Shown: one piece after another, positions 55,064-63,938 of the stretch
Numbering within the stretch: position 1 is the first letter of the stretch
Layout of the letters: the number at the start of each line of letters is the position of its first letter
Source of the DNA: Kroppenstedtia guangzhouensis
GTDB taxonomy: Bacteria; Bacillota; Bacilli; Thermoactinomycetales; DSM-45169
Length of the DNA stretch: 64,000 bases
NCBI RefSeq assembly: GCF_014637345.1
Contig: NZ_BMEX01000013.1
Span: forward strand, 1-64,000
Direction: 5' to 3'
Translations under genes and position numbers: made by a program
Notes under the pieces: model-generated
Databases searched by the model: none
Seen by the model: only the letters and a program-made list of their open reading frames with translations
Told to the model about the DNA's origin: nothing

Positions 55064-55577
55064 GGATGACCACTCCCTTAATTGATTGAACTTCCTAATC
55101 TAAACGTTTTCTTGAAGTAATATTAGGCAGTCGCCGTCAGAGATGCTCCAATCTACATTCCAGGAGGGCGTATCGGCAAATCTCCATATCTACTGATGTA
55201 TTACAGAGCATGCACTTACAGCTTACTAGAAGCACACATTCTTTTTCAACGGCTGGAATCTTTCATGACCCGGAATACGCCTTTCGAGAAGTGGAGTATA
55301 AGAGAGGCGAGTTTAAGTTTATAAGGAAAACTGACAAAAACAAGGGGGGATACTTCATGGAAGTCGAGGCGCTGGAAAATCGAAGGAGTAAGGGGTCTGC
55401 ATTTCAGGATGGGCCGGAAGTGTAGATAAAATCAGGCAAACGAGTGTAATCTGGAAGTCATAGGTCGATTCGGGAAAGCGAAACCTCCTTCAGAAGAACT
55501 TCGTTATTATGAATGAAAACGGGAAAACCTGAAAGGGAACAGAATTTGCGTGGGTCAAAGTTCACTTTTTTCACCGA

Positions 55578-55606
55578 TTGACATATATTTTTATATGGTA
55601 TATAGT
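55578..55606 (+). promoter_or_regulatory. Strong sigma-A promoter in an intergenic region
   Basis: TTGACA (55578-55583), exactly 17 bases, TATAGT (55601-55606). No ordinary gene follows it on this strand before a terminator 100 bases later. Confidence 0.75.
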
Positions 55607-55611
55607 GTGAA

Positions 55612-55742
55612 TAGATGTTTTGGAAGGTTGGGAAATATGTCTACAAATCCAAAGTCCATTGCAATCCTCCTTTAAATTGATAAAAACGAGTTTGACCCCC
55701 TTGAGACGAAAAGGCCGGCCATTTTTGGCCGGCCTTTTCGTC
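55612..55742 (+). ncRNA. Candidate short transcript between promoter and terminator
   Basis: About 130 bases from the expected start after the TATAGT -10 to a perfect hairpin. It contains a 12-codon frame (MSTNPKSIAILL) with a plausible ribosome site and a CCTCCTTT block complementary to ribosome sites. It could be a small RNA or encode a leader peptide. Confidence 0.4.
55705..55742. terminator. Perfect 16 bp hairpin, bidirectional
   Basis: GACGAAAAGGCCGGCC and GGCCGGCCTTTTCGTC pair fully across a six-base loop. It lies just after the stop codon of the minus-strand hydrolase gene and at the end of the plus-strand candidate transcript. Confidence 0.88.
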
Positions 55743-55752
55743 CTAAAAAAAT

Positions 55753-56625
55753 TCATCTGAAAATTTCCCGCAAGAAACGGGTGGTTGCCTCGATGGCTTC
55801 ATTCAGTTGTGGAGTGGATCCCTGGAAAGGGTGAACGACGTTGAAAGTATGTCCTGCCCCGTGAATGAGGTGGAGATCGGCATGGGGGGCGGCATTCCGG
55901 AGGTCTTGAGCGGCTTGGATAGGAACCGCAGCGTCCTTGTCCCCCTGGAGGATCAGAATCGGCTTCGTGAAGCCGGGCAAGCGGCTGAGGAGGTCGAACC
56001 GTTCCCGGTGGAGTTCGATATCATCCAACACTTCCCGGTCGACGGGCATCTCCTGACCGGTTCGGGCATTGAGGAGAGTGGCTCTTCCTTTCTTGCGGAT
56101 CTCCTGTTTCAGTTCATCGGAAAAGAAGTCGACGCGGGAAACGCTGTTCCAGAGAATCACCCCATGGATAGCGTCTGTGTGATCCAGGGCAAACAGCAGG
56201 CTGTTGGCCCCACCCCGGCTGTGACCGAGGAGTGCCACCCGGTGGATGTCGAGGAAATCGGCACCGGGCAAGGATCGATTGTATAATTGTTGAATCAGAA
56301 ACTGCAGATCCTCCTGCTCCCGGCTGAAGGTGTTGCGGGCGAATTTATCCAGTTCTCCAAAGGTATCAGGGTCCTCCCCCACGCCATTCATGGAGAAGTT
56401 GAAGGTGATGGCGGCCAATCCCGATTGGGCCAGACTTCGGGCGGTATGGGGGAAGAAACCCCACTCTTTGAATCCCTTGAAGCCATGACAAATGATGACG
56501 ACCGGATGAGGGCCGGTGCTGTCGGGAAGGTGTACCTCTCCCCGGATCTTTCGGTCTTCCTTGTTCAGGTTCAATATAAAGTCTTTTCTGTGCATTCCAG
56601 ACGGTGCGGCCGAAGCGGTCCACAC
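55753..56625 (-). CDS. Alpha/beta hydrolase (dienelactone hydrolase/esterase-like)
   Basis: A 290-residue cytosolic hydrolase. HGFKGFKEWGFFPH carries the oxyanion region, the nucleophile Ser is in LLGHSRGGANS (near 149), Asp in LQGDKDAAVP and His in GAGHTFNV. The long lid between the nucleophile and Asp is typical of this group. GTG at 56625 has AGGGAGGACAG upstream. Substrate is unknown. It is divergent from the cobalamin uptake operon. Confidence 0.88.
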   Translation of the reverse strand: MWTASAAPSGMHRKDFILNLNKEDRKIRGEVHLPDSTGPHPVVIICHGFKGFKEWGFFPHTARSLAQSGLAAITFNFSMNGVGEDPDTFGELDKFARNTFSREQEDLQFLIQQLYNRSLPGADFLDIHRVALLGHSRGGANSLLFALDHTDAIHGVILWNSVSRVDFFSDELKQEIRKKGRATLLNARTGQEMPVDREVLDDIELHRERFDLLSRLPGFTKPILILQGDKDAAVPIQAAQDLRNAAPHADLHLIHGAGHTFNVVHPFQGSTPQLNEAIEATTRFLREIFR

Positions 56626-56690
56626 CTGTCCTCCCTTCGCTGATCTTTCACCATAATCTCTTCTTTGCGGATCTTCGGTATCCTTTTTAA

Positions 56691-56720
56691 TTGATCCGGT
56701 GCAGGATTTCAGTATATAAT
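56691..56720 (+). promoter_or_regulatory. Promoter of the cobalamin uptake operon
   Basis: TTGATC (56691-56696), 18 bases, TATAAT (56715-56720), directly upstream of the riboswitch. Confidence 0.8.
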
Positions 56721-56738
56721 AGGTTCACAAGTCGATAG

Positions 56739-56915
56739 GATGAAAAGGTCTCCCCACCCCCATGGAGGGTGGGGAGTGAAAAGGGAAGCCGGTGAGATTC
56801 CGGCGCGGTCCCGCCACTGTGTTTGGGGAGCGAAGCCGCATGATGCCACTGTTTTTTAGAACGGGAAGGCGCGGCCGAGTGAGGATCCATGAGCCAGGAG
56901 ACCTGCCTTTTCATC
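56739..56915 (+). promoter_or_regulatory. Cobalamin riboswitch
   Basis: P1 pairs GATGAAAAGG (56739-56748) with CCTTTTCATC (56906-56915). The conserved core is present: GGGAAGCCGGTGAGATTCCGG, GCGGTCCCGCCACTGT, GCCACTG, GGGAAGGCG and the 3' GAGCCAGGAGACCTGCC. It precedes the btu genes and a terminator, so adenosylcobalamin or a related form should lower their expression. Confidence 0.96.
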
Positions 56916-56989
56916 TGGGAAACTTGCGATCTCCTTCGAGGCTGAGGAGATGCCACCGGATCCTGGGATCATTTTTTGATTCGGTCAGG

Positions 56990-57026
56990 ACCCCCCTTTG
57001 CCTCACGGTAAATGGGGGTTTTCTTT
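56990..57026 (+). terminator. Riboswitch-controlled terminator
   Basis: ACCCCC and GGGGGT with TTT/AAA extension form a hairpin followed by TTTTC. It is 75 bases after the cobalamin aptamer, before the first btu gene. Confidence 0.8.
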
Positions 57027-57062
57027 TGCCTCGGAACAAAGGCGAATGGGAGCGGATGAAAG

Positions 57063-58022
57063 ATGAAGAGATGGAGACGAATTTCTGCAGTATGGTTGTC
57101 CTTGTTGCTGGTGTTTGTGATGGTCGGCTGCGGGTCCACTCCAAATACGGGTGACAATCCCCCGGCCGGCGGGGATTCCGGAAAGCAGGAAGCCGACTTC
57201 CCGGTCACCTTGACAGATGGCACCAACACAAAGGTCACGGTGAAAAAGGAACCGAAACGGATCATTTCCCTGATTCCCAGCATGACAGAAACTGCTTATG
57301 CTCTGGGATTGGGGGACCGGATGGTCGGGGTGACGACCAATGACGACTATCCCGCCGAAGCAAAGAAAGTGGAAAAAGTGGGCGACATGAACATCGATGA
57401 GGAAAAAGTGCTCTCCCTGAAACCGGATCTGGTTCTGGCGTCCAGCGGGCTGAACGACAAGAAGACGATTGAGAAGCTCCGTAAGTTGGGATTGACTGTC
57501 GTCGCCTATGAACCTCAGGATCTGGATGGAGTGTTCCAACAGATTCGGGATGTGGGGAAAGCGACAGGTGCCGGAAAAGAGGCGGAGCAGCTGATCGGAA
57601 AGATGAAGAAAGAGAAACAGTTGGCGGAAAAGGTCGCTGCTAAAGTGCCGGCGGACAAACAAGCCAAGGTATGGATCGAAGTCTCCTCCGATCTGTTCAC
57701 AGCCGGGGATGAGACCTTTATGAACGAACTGATCACCCTGGCCGGTGGGAAAAACGTGGCAACAGGAGAGAAAGGCTGGTTCCAGGCCTCTTCGGAGAAT
57801 GTGGTCAAATGGAATCCCGATGTGATCCTTTACACCCACCCGGACAAAAAGGAAAAAATCACATCCCGGGGGGGATGGAAAAGTATTCAGGCTGTGAAAG
57901 AGGGACGGGTGGAACACCTGGAGAGCAATATAGTCAGTCGTTCGGGACCGAGGATCACTGAAGGACTTCTCCAAATCTCCAAGGCGATCTACCCTGATAT
58001 CTATGCCGAAACAGCCAAATGA
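57063..58022 (+). CDS. btuF: Cobalamin ABC transporter substrate-binding lipoprotein
   Basis: A class III periplasmic-type binding protein of 319 residues, lipid-anchored via Cys23 in FVMVGCGS. KRIISLIPSMTETAYALGLGDRMVGVT is the family start of the mature domain. The B12-type riboswitch upstream and the following permease and ATPase genes assign cobalamin rather than iron-siderophore. ATG 57063 has GGGAG ten bases upstream. Its stop overlaps the btuC start in ATGA. Confidence 0.93.
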   Translation: MKRWRRISAVWLSLLLVFVMVGCGSTPNTGDNPPAGGDSGKQEADFPVTLTDGTNTKVTVKKEPKRIISLIPSMTETAYALGLGDRMVGVTTNDDYPAEAKKVEKVGDMNIDEEKVLSLKPDLVLASSGLNDKKTIEKLRKLGLTVVAYEPQDLDGVFQQIRDVGKATGAGKEAEQLIGKMKKEKQLAEKVAAKVPADKQAKVWIEVSSDLFTAGDETFMNELITLAGGKNVATGEKGWFQASSENVVKWNPDVILYTHPDKKEKITSRGGWKSIQAVKEGRVEHLESNIVSRSGPRITEGLLQISKAIYPDIYAETAK

Positions 58023-59047
58023 AGCGATGGAGTTGGCTTTCCCGGTTGATTCTCTGGTCTCTCTCTTTGACCCTTCTCCTGGTGCTGGTGATGGGAGCGG
58101 CGATCTCCTGGGGGAGTGCGGATCTGGGATGGGAGGATGTATGGCGGACGGTGGGCACCAAGTTGACAGGGTCCGAACCGGTTGATCCGGCGACAGAGGC
58201 GATCATCTGGCAGATTCGTCTGCCCCGGGTGATTCTCTCCGCTCTGGTTGGCATGGCATTGGCGGGGGCCGGAGTGGTGTTTCAAGGACTCTTGCGAAAT
58301 CCTCTCGCTGATCCCTATATCCTTGGAGTTTCCTCCGGTGCCGCACTGGGGGCGGCGATCGCCATTTTCACCGGCGCCGGGGCGGCCTGGTTGGGGGGAT
58401 GGACGGTGCCGATCTGGGCTTTTCTCCTTGCTTCTGTCGCCCTCTTCCTCGTATTGGGACTGGCGGGACGGGGATGGAACAGGTCGACTCTGATCTTGGC
58501 CGGTGTAGTGATCCAGGCCTTTTTTGGAGCGATGTTGACCTTTTTAATCGGGATGTCTTCAGCGGAAGAGTTGCAACAGATCCAGTTTTGGATCATGGGA
58601 AGCGTGTCCGCGCGGGAGTGGCACCACATCTATGTCGTGCTTCCTTTTCTGATTTCCGGACTGACCTTGATCTGGTTGATGGCGCGCCCATTAAACCTGT
58701 TTTCTCTGGGAGAGCGATCCGCCGCTCACTTGGGTGTTTCCGTCCGACGGACCCGGATGGTGTTGCTGTTGTCCGCCACGCTGATGACGGCAGCTGCAGT
58801 CGCTGTCTCCGGTACCATTGGATTTGTGGGATTGATTATTCCCCATATCATGCGCCGGATCGCGGGGCCGGATCATCGGGTGTTGATCCCCGCAGCGGTT
58901 CTGACAGGAGGCCTCTTCCTTGTCGGGGCGGATACTGTGGCCCGGACGGTCATGGAACCCCGGGAACTGCCGATCGGGGTGGTGACCGCCTTCGTTGGGG
59001 CACCGTTTTTCGCTTGGCAGCTGAAGCGCAAACATGAATATCAATGA
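58019..59047 (+). CDS. btuC: Cobalamin ABC transporter permease
   Basis: A FecCD/BtuC family permease of 342 residues with about ten helices. Motifs RLPRVILSALVGMALAGAGVVFQGLLRNPLADPYILGVSSGAALGA and GFVGLIIPHIMRRIAGPDHR are strongly conserved. It overlaps btuF and is followed by the ATPase gene. Cobalamin specificity rests on the riboswitch. Confidence 0.95.
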   Translation: MKRWSWLSRLILWSLSLTLLLVLVMGAAISWGSADLGWEDVWRTVGTKLTGSEPVDPATEAIIWQIRLPRVILSALVGMALAGAGVVFQGLLRNPLADPYILGVSSGAALGAAIAIFTGAGAAWLGGWTVPIWAFLLASVALFLVLGLAGRGWNRSTLILAGVVIQAFFGAMLTFLIGMSSAEELQQIQFWIMGSVSAREWHHIYVVLPFLISGLTLIWLMARPLNLFSLGERSAAHLGVSVRRTRMVLLLSATLMTAAAVAVSGTIGFVGLIIPHIMRRIAGPDHRVLIPAAVLTGGLFLVGADTVARTVMEPRELPIGVVTAFVGAPFFAWQLKRKHEYQ

Positions 59048-59073
59048 GCGGCCGGGAACAAGGGGGGCTGGAG

Positions 59074-59892
59074 ATGCTGGTTGCAGATGGTTTGCATAAA
59101 TCTTATCCGAACCGGAGGGTATTGTGCGGGGTGAGTCTTTCGGTGTCTCCCGGGGAGGTGTTGGGAATTGTTGGACCCAACGGCAGCGGAAAGACCACAC
59201 TGCTCCGTCTGTTAACCGGGGAGGAACTCCCCGACAAAGGGGAAGTTCGGCTGGATGGGCGTCCCTTGTGCGATTGGTCCCAGCGGGAGAAGGCCAGGTG
59301 CTTGGCCGTCCTGCCCCAGGAGGGGTTGCCTTCGGTACCCTTCACCGTCAGAGAAGTGGTGGAGATGGGACGCCATCCTCATCAGGGATTTTGGCCCTGG
59401 GCGGGGGAGCGGGACCGACATGTGGTAGAGAGTGTCTTGCTGGAAACCGGATTGCAAGCAGATCGCGACCGGCATGTGGATCAGTTGAGTGGTGGGGAGC
59501 GGCAACGGGTGGCGATTGCCAAAGCGATGGCCCAGGATCCCCGGGTGTTGATTCTGGATGAACCGACCACTTTTCTTGATATCGCCCATCAATTGGGTAT
59601 GCTGGACTGGATCCGGTCTTGGAGTCAAAGGGAAGGGATTGCAGTCTTGATCGTCCTCCATGATCTCAATCTGGCGGCTCTTTACTGCGACCGGATCCTG
59701 ATGTTGAAAGAGGGAACCTGTTTTGCACAAGGATCTCCTTCTGAAATCTTGACTCCGGATCGGATCCGGAAAGTATACGGAGTGCAACCCGTTCTCACCC
59801 GCCACCCGGTCACCCATGCACCCCAAGTCTTGCTTCAACCCGGAGCCGGAGATTCCTCCGCCACAAAACCGGCGGAATCGTTTACATTGTGA
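59074..59892 (+). CDS. btuD: Cobalamin ABC transporter ATPase
   Basis: A 272-residue ATP-binding protein. Walker A is GPNGSGKTT, the signature is LSGGERQRV, Walker B is VLILDEPTTFLD and the switch His is in VLHDLN. I choose ATG 59074 because AAGGGGGG is six bases upstream; ATG 59044, overlapping the btuC stop, gives ten more residues. The C-terminal tail of about 35 residues is variable. The adenosyltransferase gene follows after 33 bases. Confidence 0.94.
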   Translation: MLVADGLHKSYPNRRVLCGVSLSVSPGEVLGIVGPNGSGKTTLLRLLTGEELPDKGEVRLDGRPLCDWSQREKARCLAVLPQEGLPSVPFTVREVVEMGRHPHQGFWPWAGERDRHVVESVLLETGLQADRDRHVDQLSGGERQRVAIAKAMAQDPRVLILDEPTTFLDIAHQLGMLDWIRSWSQREGIAVLIVLHDLNLAALYCDRILMLKEGTCFAQGSPSEILTPDRIRKVYGVQPVLTRHPVTHAPQVLLQPGAGDSSATKPAESFTL

Positions 59893-59925
59893 TCGCGGTA
59901 TACTCAAACCGAGGGGGAATGGAAC

Positions 59926-60483
59926 ATGAAACTGTATACCCGAACTGGAGATGAAGGACAGACCGGTGTGATCGGAGGCAGGGTGGATAAGGATGATATT
60001 CGGGTGGAGGCATACGGCACCATTGATGAGGTGAATGCCTTTGTCGGGGAAGCGATTGCCCGGCTGGATCCGGAAGTTCATGCCGATCTGATTGCCGATC
60101 TGATGGAAATCCAGCATGAACTCTTTGATGCGGGAGGAGACCTGGCCCAGGCGGGGAAAAAACGGAATTACAAAGTGACTGGAGAGATGGTGACCCGTCT
60201 CGAGGAGTGGATTGACCGTTATGACAAGGAAGCTCCGGAAATCCGCCGATTTATTCTGCCCGGGGGAAGCCCGGCATCAGCGGTGTTGCACATCTGCCGG
60301 GTACTTACCCGGAGAGCGGAACGGCGTGTGGTCACTCTCGCCCGGGAACAGGAGACCAATGAAGAGGTTCGCCGCTATCTGAACCGCCTGTCGGATTACT
60401 TCTTCGCCATCGCCCGGGTGGCCAATGTCCGGAAAGGGATTGGCGATGTGGAATACAAGCGGGGAGGTCAGGTCTTCCGATAA
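59926..60483 (+). CDS. Cob(I)alamin adenosyltransferase, PduO type
   Basis: A 185-residue enzyme that makes adenosylcobalamin from reduced corrinoid and ATP. Motifs MKLYTRTGDEGQTGVIGG, RVEAYGTIDEVNAF, and the helix ICRVLTRRAERRVV with the ATP-binding arginines are complete. It follows btuD closely, so imported corrinoid is converted to the cofactor form by the last gene of the same unit. Confidence 0.95.
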   Translation: MKLYTRTGDEGQTGVIGGRVDKDDIRVEAYGTIDEVNAFVGEAIARLDPEVHADLIADLMEIQHELFDAGGDLAQAGKKRNYKVTGEMVTRLEEWIDRYDKEAPEIRRFILPGGSPASAVLHICRVLTRRAERRVVTLAREQETNEEVRRYLNRLSDYFFAIARVANVRKGIGDVEYKRGGQVFR

Positions 60484-60534
60484 TCGGCTCCAATCGGGTA
60501 TACTGGGGGGAACAAACCCTTGGAGGGATCTGGA

Positions 60535-60894
60535 ATGATTTTGATCGTGTATCAGTATCCGCGCTGCGGTACCTGTCGCAAGGCGCTCAAATATTTGAAT
60601 GAGAAGGGAATTCCCCACGAGGATCGTCATATCGTGGAAAATCCGCCCTCCCGCCGGGAATTGGAGGACCTGGTGCGAAAGAGCGGATTGCCGCTGACCA
60701 AGTTCTTCAACACCAGCGGGAAAAAGTATCGGGAACTGGGGCTCAAGGATCGCTTGAAAGAGATGGACGAGGCGGAAATGTTGGACCTGCTCGCCTCTGA
60801 CGGAATGCTGATCAAACGTCCCATCGTCACTGACGGAAAGAAAGTGACCGTCGGCTTCAAGGAAGAGATGTTTGACGAAGTTTGGGCCCGCTGA
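60535..60894 (+). CDS. Spx/ArsC-like protein (YusI type)
   Basis: A 119-residue thioredoxin-fold protein. The N-terminus ILIVYQYPRCGTCRKALKYL has a CxxC pair, and KRPIV near residue 100 is the conserved Arg region. Size and sequence fit the YusI subgroup rather than the global regulator Spx. Redox role likely, target unknown. ATG 60535 follows GGAGGGATCTGGA. A strong terminator follows. Confidence 0.9.
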   Translation: MILIVYQYPRCGTCRKALKYLNEKGIPHEDRHIVENPPSRRELEDLVRKSGLPLTKFFNTSGKKYRELGLKDRLKEMDEAEMLDLLASDGMLIKRPIVTDGKKVTVGFKEEMFDEVWAR

Positions 60895-60900
60895 AGTTTG

Positions 60901-60930
60901 CACCGGATCTGTCGATCCGGTGTTTTTTTG
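60901..60930 (+). terminator. Terminator of the YusI-like gene
   Basis: GCACCGGATC pairs with GATCCGGTG across a four-base TGTC loop, then seven T. Confidence 0.93.
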
Positions 60931-61103
60931 GTTGCTTCAGATGACCGGTGAGGTGAGCGCCCTGTATGGTCGCATGGGTTATACAGGATTTTCCCATAAA
61001 TACGGAGAATCGCCTGACCTGGACTTGTCAAATCAGGAGACCGAGCTTTGCGGTATGTCCATCGAAATCCGATACAGACTAAGAATGAAAGGAGGAATGT
61101 TCC

Positions 61104-62735
61104 ATGGCAATCAATCCGAAGACATCTGTTCCGTCTCGGACCGCAGCCGGATATCTGGTGGAACAATTGGCAGCCTGGGGATGCAAAAGGATCTATGGTG
61201 TGGCGGGGGATGCCACCTTGCATCTCATGGATGCGATCGCCGCCCAGGATCAGATCCGCTACATCAATTGCCGTCTGGAGACCACGGCTGCTCTGATGGC
61301 TTCCGCCGAAGCGAAACTGACAGGCCAGCTGGCTGTCTGCACTGCCACCAGCGGTCCCGGAATCGTTCACATGCTTAACGGTCTGGCGGATGCCGCCCAG
61401 GATCGTGCCCCAGTGCTGGCGATCACAGGACAGGTGGAACGAAAAAAGCTGGGGACGGGGAGCAAACAGGATCTCAATCAACAGTTGATGATAGAGCCAC
61501 TGGCGGTTTACTCGGCACTGACCGCCGATGCAAGAGCACTTCCTGTTCAGCTGAATCTGGCCATGAAAAAAGCATGGTCCACGGGCGGTGTCGCACATCT
61601 GTCGGTTCCGAAGGATGTATGGATGGACAGCGTCCACGGGGAGTTGTACCCCCCGCTGGTTTCCCGGACGGCCCCGCCGCCGCAAGAAAATGAACTGGAA
61701 CGGGCCATCGAGCTTTTAAAAAGCTGGGCCCGTCCAGTAATTCTGGCCGGCCGCGGGGTGAAAGAATGCAAAACAGAATTGCTCCATCTGGCTGAGAAGT
61801 GGGGAGCCCCCATCATGACCACTCTCCCGGCCAAATCCTGTGTTCCCCATGATCATCGACTCTATATCGGCGGTTTGGGCCAAGGGGGGAGTAATATCGC
61901 CAAGGATCTGCTTTGGGAAGCGGACGGATGTCTGATTTTGGGAGCCACCTGGTGGCCACAGGGGGTAGTTCCCGCCTCGATCCCGGTTGTCCAAGTGGAT
62001 GCCCGGCCGGAAAATATCGGGGATGCGATGCCGGTTAGCGCAGCAGTGGTGGGGGAGATGGCCTCTGTTTTGCCGCAATTGAACCGGGCGATCGGGGAGG
62101 GGGATCGTTTCACCTGGTTGCAGCGGGTTCAGGATCTGAAGCAAGGCTGGAAATCACAACTGGAACGGGAGGCCTGGATGGATACGGAGCCTATCGTCCC
62201 GCAACGGGTGGTGGCCGCTCTCAACCGGGCGGTGAAACCTGATGCCGTCATCACCCTGGATGTGGGGGATCACCTGCTCTGGTTTAACCGGATCTTTCAG
62301 GCGGAGGAGCAGGAGATCCTGATCTCGGGGCGCTGGCGCACCCTGGGCTTTGCACTGCCGGCTGCCATGGCAGCCAAGCTGGCTGAACCGGAGCGACAAG
62401 TGGTAGCTTTGGCGGGGGACGGGGGATTTGGAACGACACTGGCGGATTTGATCACGGCAGTAACTTATGAGCTTCCGGTCACCATCGTGCTGATGAATAA
62501 CGGGGTTTATGCCATGGAGCGAAACCGGATGATCCGGGGGGGACTGAAGAGACTGGGAGGCGAGGTTAACAATCCGGATTTTGTCGCGATGGCGGAAGCA
62601 TTCGGAGCAAAGGGATACCGGGTGAGACAGACAGAAGAGTTGGAGACGGCGTTGACGGCAGCCCTCGCCTCCCACCGGGTTTCCCTGGTGGATGTCCATT
62701 GCGACGACACGATCGTCCCTCACACGAAACTTTGA
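61104..62735 (+). CDS. Thiamine diphosphate enzyme, pyruvate oxidase/acetolactate synthase-like
   Basis: A 543-residue ThDP-dependent enzyme. The N-terminal domain has YGVAGDATLHLMDAI and the catalytic Glu in INCRLETTAALMAS. The C-terminal ThDP site has VGDHLLWFNRIF, GDGGFGTTLADL and MNNGVYAM. The closest group is the B. subtilis YdaP-type pyruvate oxidases; acetolactate synthase is the other possibility. AAAGGAGGAATGTTCC precedes ATG 61104, an ideal ribosome site. No small subunit gene is nearby, favouring an oxidase or decarboxylase. Confidence 0.87.
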   Translation: MAINPKTSVPSRTAAGYLVEQLAAWGCKRIYGVAGDATLHLMDAIAAQDQIRYINCRLETTAALMASAEAKLTGQLAVCTATSGPGIVHMLNGLADAAQDRAPVLAITGQVERKKLGTGSKQDLNQQLMIEPLAVYSALTADARALPVQLNLAMKKAWSTGGVAHLSVPKDVWMDSVHGELYPPLVSRTAPPPQENELERAIELLKSWARPVILAGRGVKECKTELLHLAEKWGAPIMTTLPAKSCVPHDHRLYIGGLGQGGSNIAKDLLWEADGCLILGATWWPQGVVPASIPVVQVDARPENIGDAMPVSAAVVGEMASVLPQLNRAIGEGDRFTWLQRVQDLKQGWKSQLEREAWMDTEPIVPQRVVAALNRAVKPDAVITLDVGDHLLWFNRIFQAEEQEILISGRWRTLGFALPAAMAAKLAEPERQVVALAGDGGFGTTLADLITAVTYELPVTIVLMNNGVYAMERNRMIRGGLKRLGGEVNNPDFVAMAEAFGAKGYRVRQTEELETALTAALASHRVSLVDVHCDDTIVPHTKL

Positions 62736-62812
62736 AATAGGAAAAACAGAGGTTCCGTTGAAATATCATGCAGAGAGAAGGGATTTGAGACTGAAAGCGG
62801 GGGGATGAGGGC

Positions 62813-63490
62813 ATGTGCGGACGTTTTACCTTGACTGCGGGGCTGAGTGAAATTAAGCACCGTTTTCAAATCGGAGAGCTTACAGCGATGGGCCATAAAC
62901 CCCGTTTCAACATTGCACCGACCCAATCGGTGCCGGTTGTGATCTGCCGGAAAAACACCCGGAGACTGACGCCGATGCGATGGGGACTGATCCCGCATTG
63001 GGCCAGGGATGCCTCTGTCGGAAACCGTCTGATCAACGCCCGAAGTGAAGGATTGTCGGAAAAGCCGACCTTTCGCCACGCCTTTCGTCGCAAACGCTGC
63101 CTGGTGCCGGCGGACAGTTTCTACGAGTGGAGACAGGACGAATCCGGCAAAAAGCAGCCGGTGCGAATCCTGTTTAAGGAAGGCGGCCTGTTTGCCTTTG
63201 CCGGACTGTGGGAAGAGTGGACCCATCCCAAGGAAGGTCACAGGGTATACTCCTTCACCATCATCACCACCCATCCCAACGATAAGATTCGTCCGATTCA
63301 CCGTCGGATGCCCGTGATCCTGGACCGATCGGAGGAGAATCTTTGGCTCGACCCCGGGGTGGAGGAACCCGCTTTGCTGGAACCGTTGCTGGGGCCCTGT
63401 GAGTCGGGTCACATGCGGATTTATCCGGTCTCTCCCATCGTCAATTCCCCTAAAAATGACCAACCCGAATGCATCCTTCCGCTGGATTGA
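62813..63490 (+). CDS. SRAP peptidase (YedK/HMCES family)
   Basis: A 225-residue protein that crosslinks to abasic sites in single-stranded DNA. Catalytic Cys2 (MCGRF), Asn75 (INARSEG), Glu105 (FYEW) and the His in IRPIHRRMPV near 162 are all present. Length matches E. coli YedK. It likely protects abasic sites at replication forks. It follows the ThDP enzyme by 77 bases and is probably a separate unit. Confidence 0.96.
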   Translation: MCGRFTLTAGLSEIKHRFQIGELTAMGHKPRFNIAPTQSVPVVICRKNTRRLTPMRWGLIPHWARDASVGNRLINARSEGLSEKPTFRHAFRRKRCLVPADSFYEWRQDESGKKQPVRILFKEGGLFAFAGLWEEWTHPKEGHRVYSFTIITTHPNDKIRPIHRRMPVILDRSEENLWLDPGVEEPALLEPLLGPCESGHMRIYPVSPIVNSPKNDQPECILPLD

Positions 63491-63938
63491 AATGATAAGA
63501 GACGTTTGATTGCGGAAGTCCGCATAACCCCGGAAACGGAAGCGGGCGAGTCCGTATTTTTTTGGTATGATGGCCGTCGGGAGTACCTGACTTTGGACAC
63601 GCAAAAGACCCCGTCCCGTGCTTCAAGGGGGATGCAGAACTACGCTCGCTTTCATCTCCTCATTGAAATGAGGAGGATTCCCGCTCACAATTCTTAAAAC
63701 GGAACACGGGGACGGACCGGGAATGGGATGTGAGGATTGGAAGGCACTAATGTACCGTAAAAGAACCAAGGGATCAAAGGGTTTGCGATATACCAAGGAA
63801 CAAGGATAAACATCGAAAAATCTCCTCGAAGAAGTTTTTTTCATGATATGTGATTCAAATGAAAGATGTTAACTTTTTTGGGATATCGCAGAATCAAAGT
63901 ACAGTCATCCATAGAAAACATACAAGGGAGGGGATCCG
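63491..63938. other. Intergenic region with palindromes
   Basis: CCGTCCCGTG (63611-63620) pairs with CACGGGGACGG (63705-63715), with an inner hairpin CTCCTCAT(TGAA)ATGAGGAG (63656-63675). No run of T follows either, so this may be a structured leader. The remainder is AT-rich and shows no gene. AAGGGAGGGG at 63924-63933 is a strong ribosome site for what follows. Confidence 0.45.

Larger units (their letters stand above)
55064..55752. other. 690-base region with a strong promoter and terminator but no clear gene
   Basis: A weak 71-codon frame (55210-55425) ends in MEVEALENRRSKGS..., with AAGGGGGG before an internal ATG at 55358, but I cannot call it a gene. Downstream is a near-ideal promoter (55578-55606), then a tiny frame MSTNPKSIAILL with GGAAGG upstream (55637-55675), and a perfect hairpin (55705-55742). 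Confidence 0.5.

Noticed and set aside
55210-55425. A 71-codon frame in the DUF2797-hydrolase gap
   Set aside because: Only the internal ATG at 55358 has a ribosome-like site, giving 22 codons; not enough to call a gene.
63506-63697. A 63-codon frame after the SRAP gene
   Set aside because: No ribosome site, no recognisable protein character, and it covers the palindromic block.
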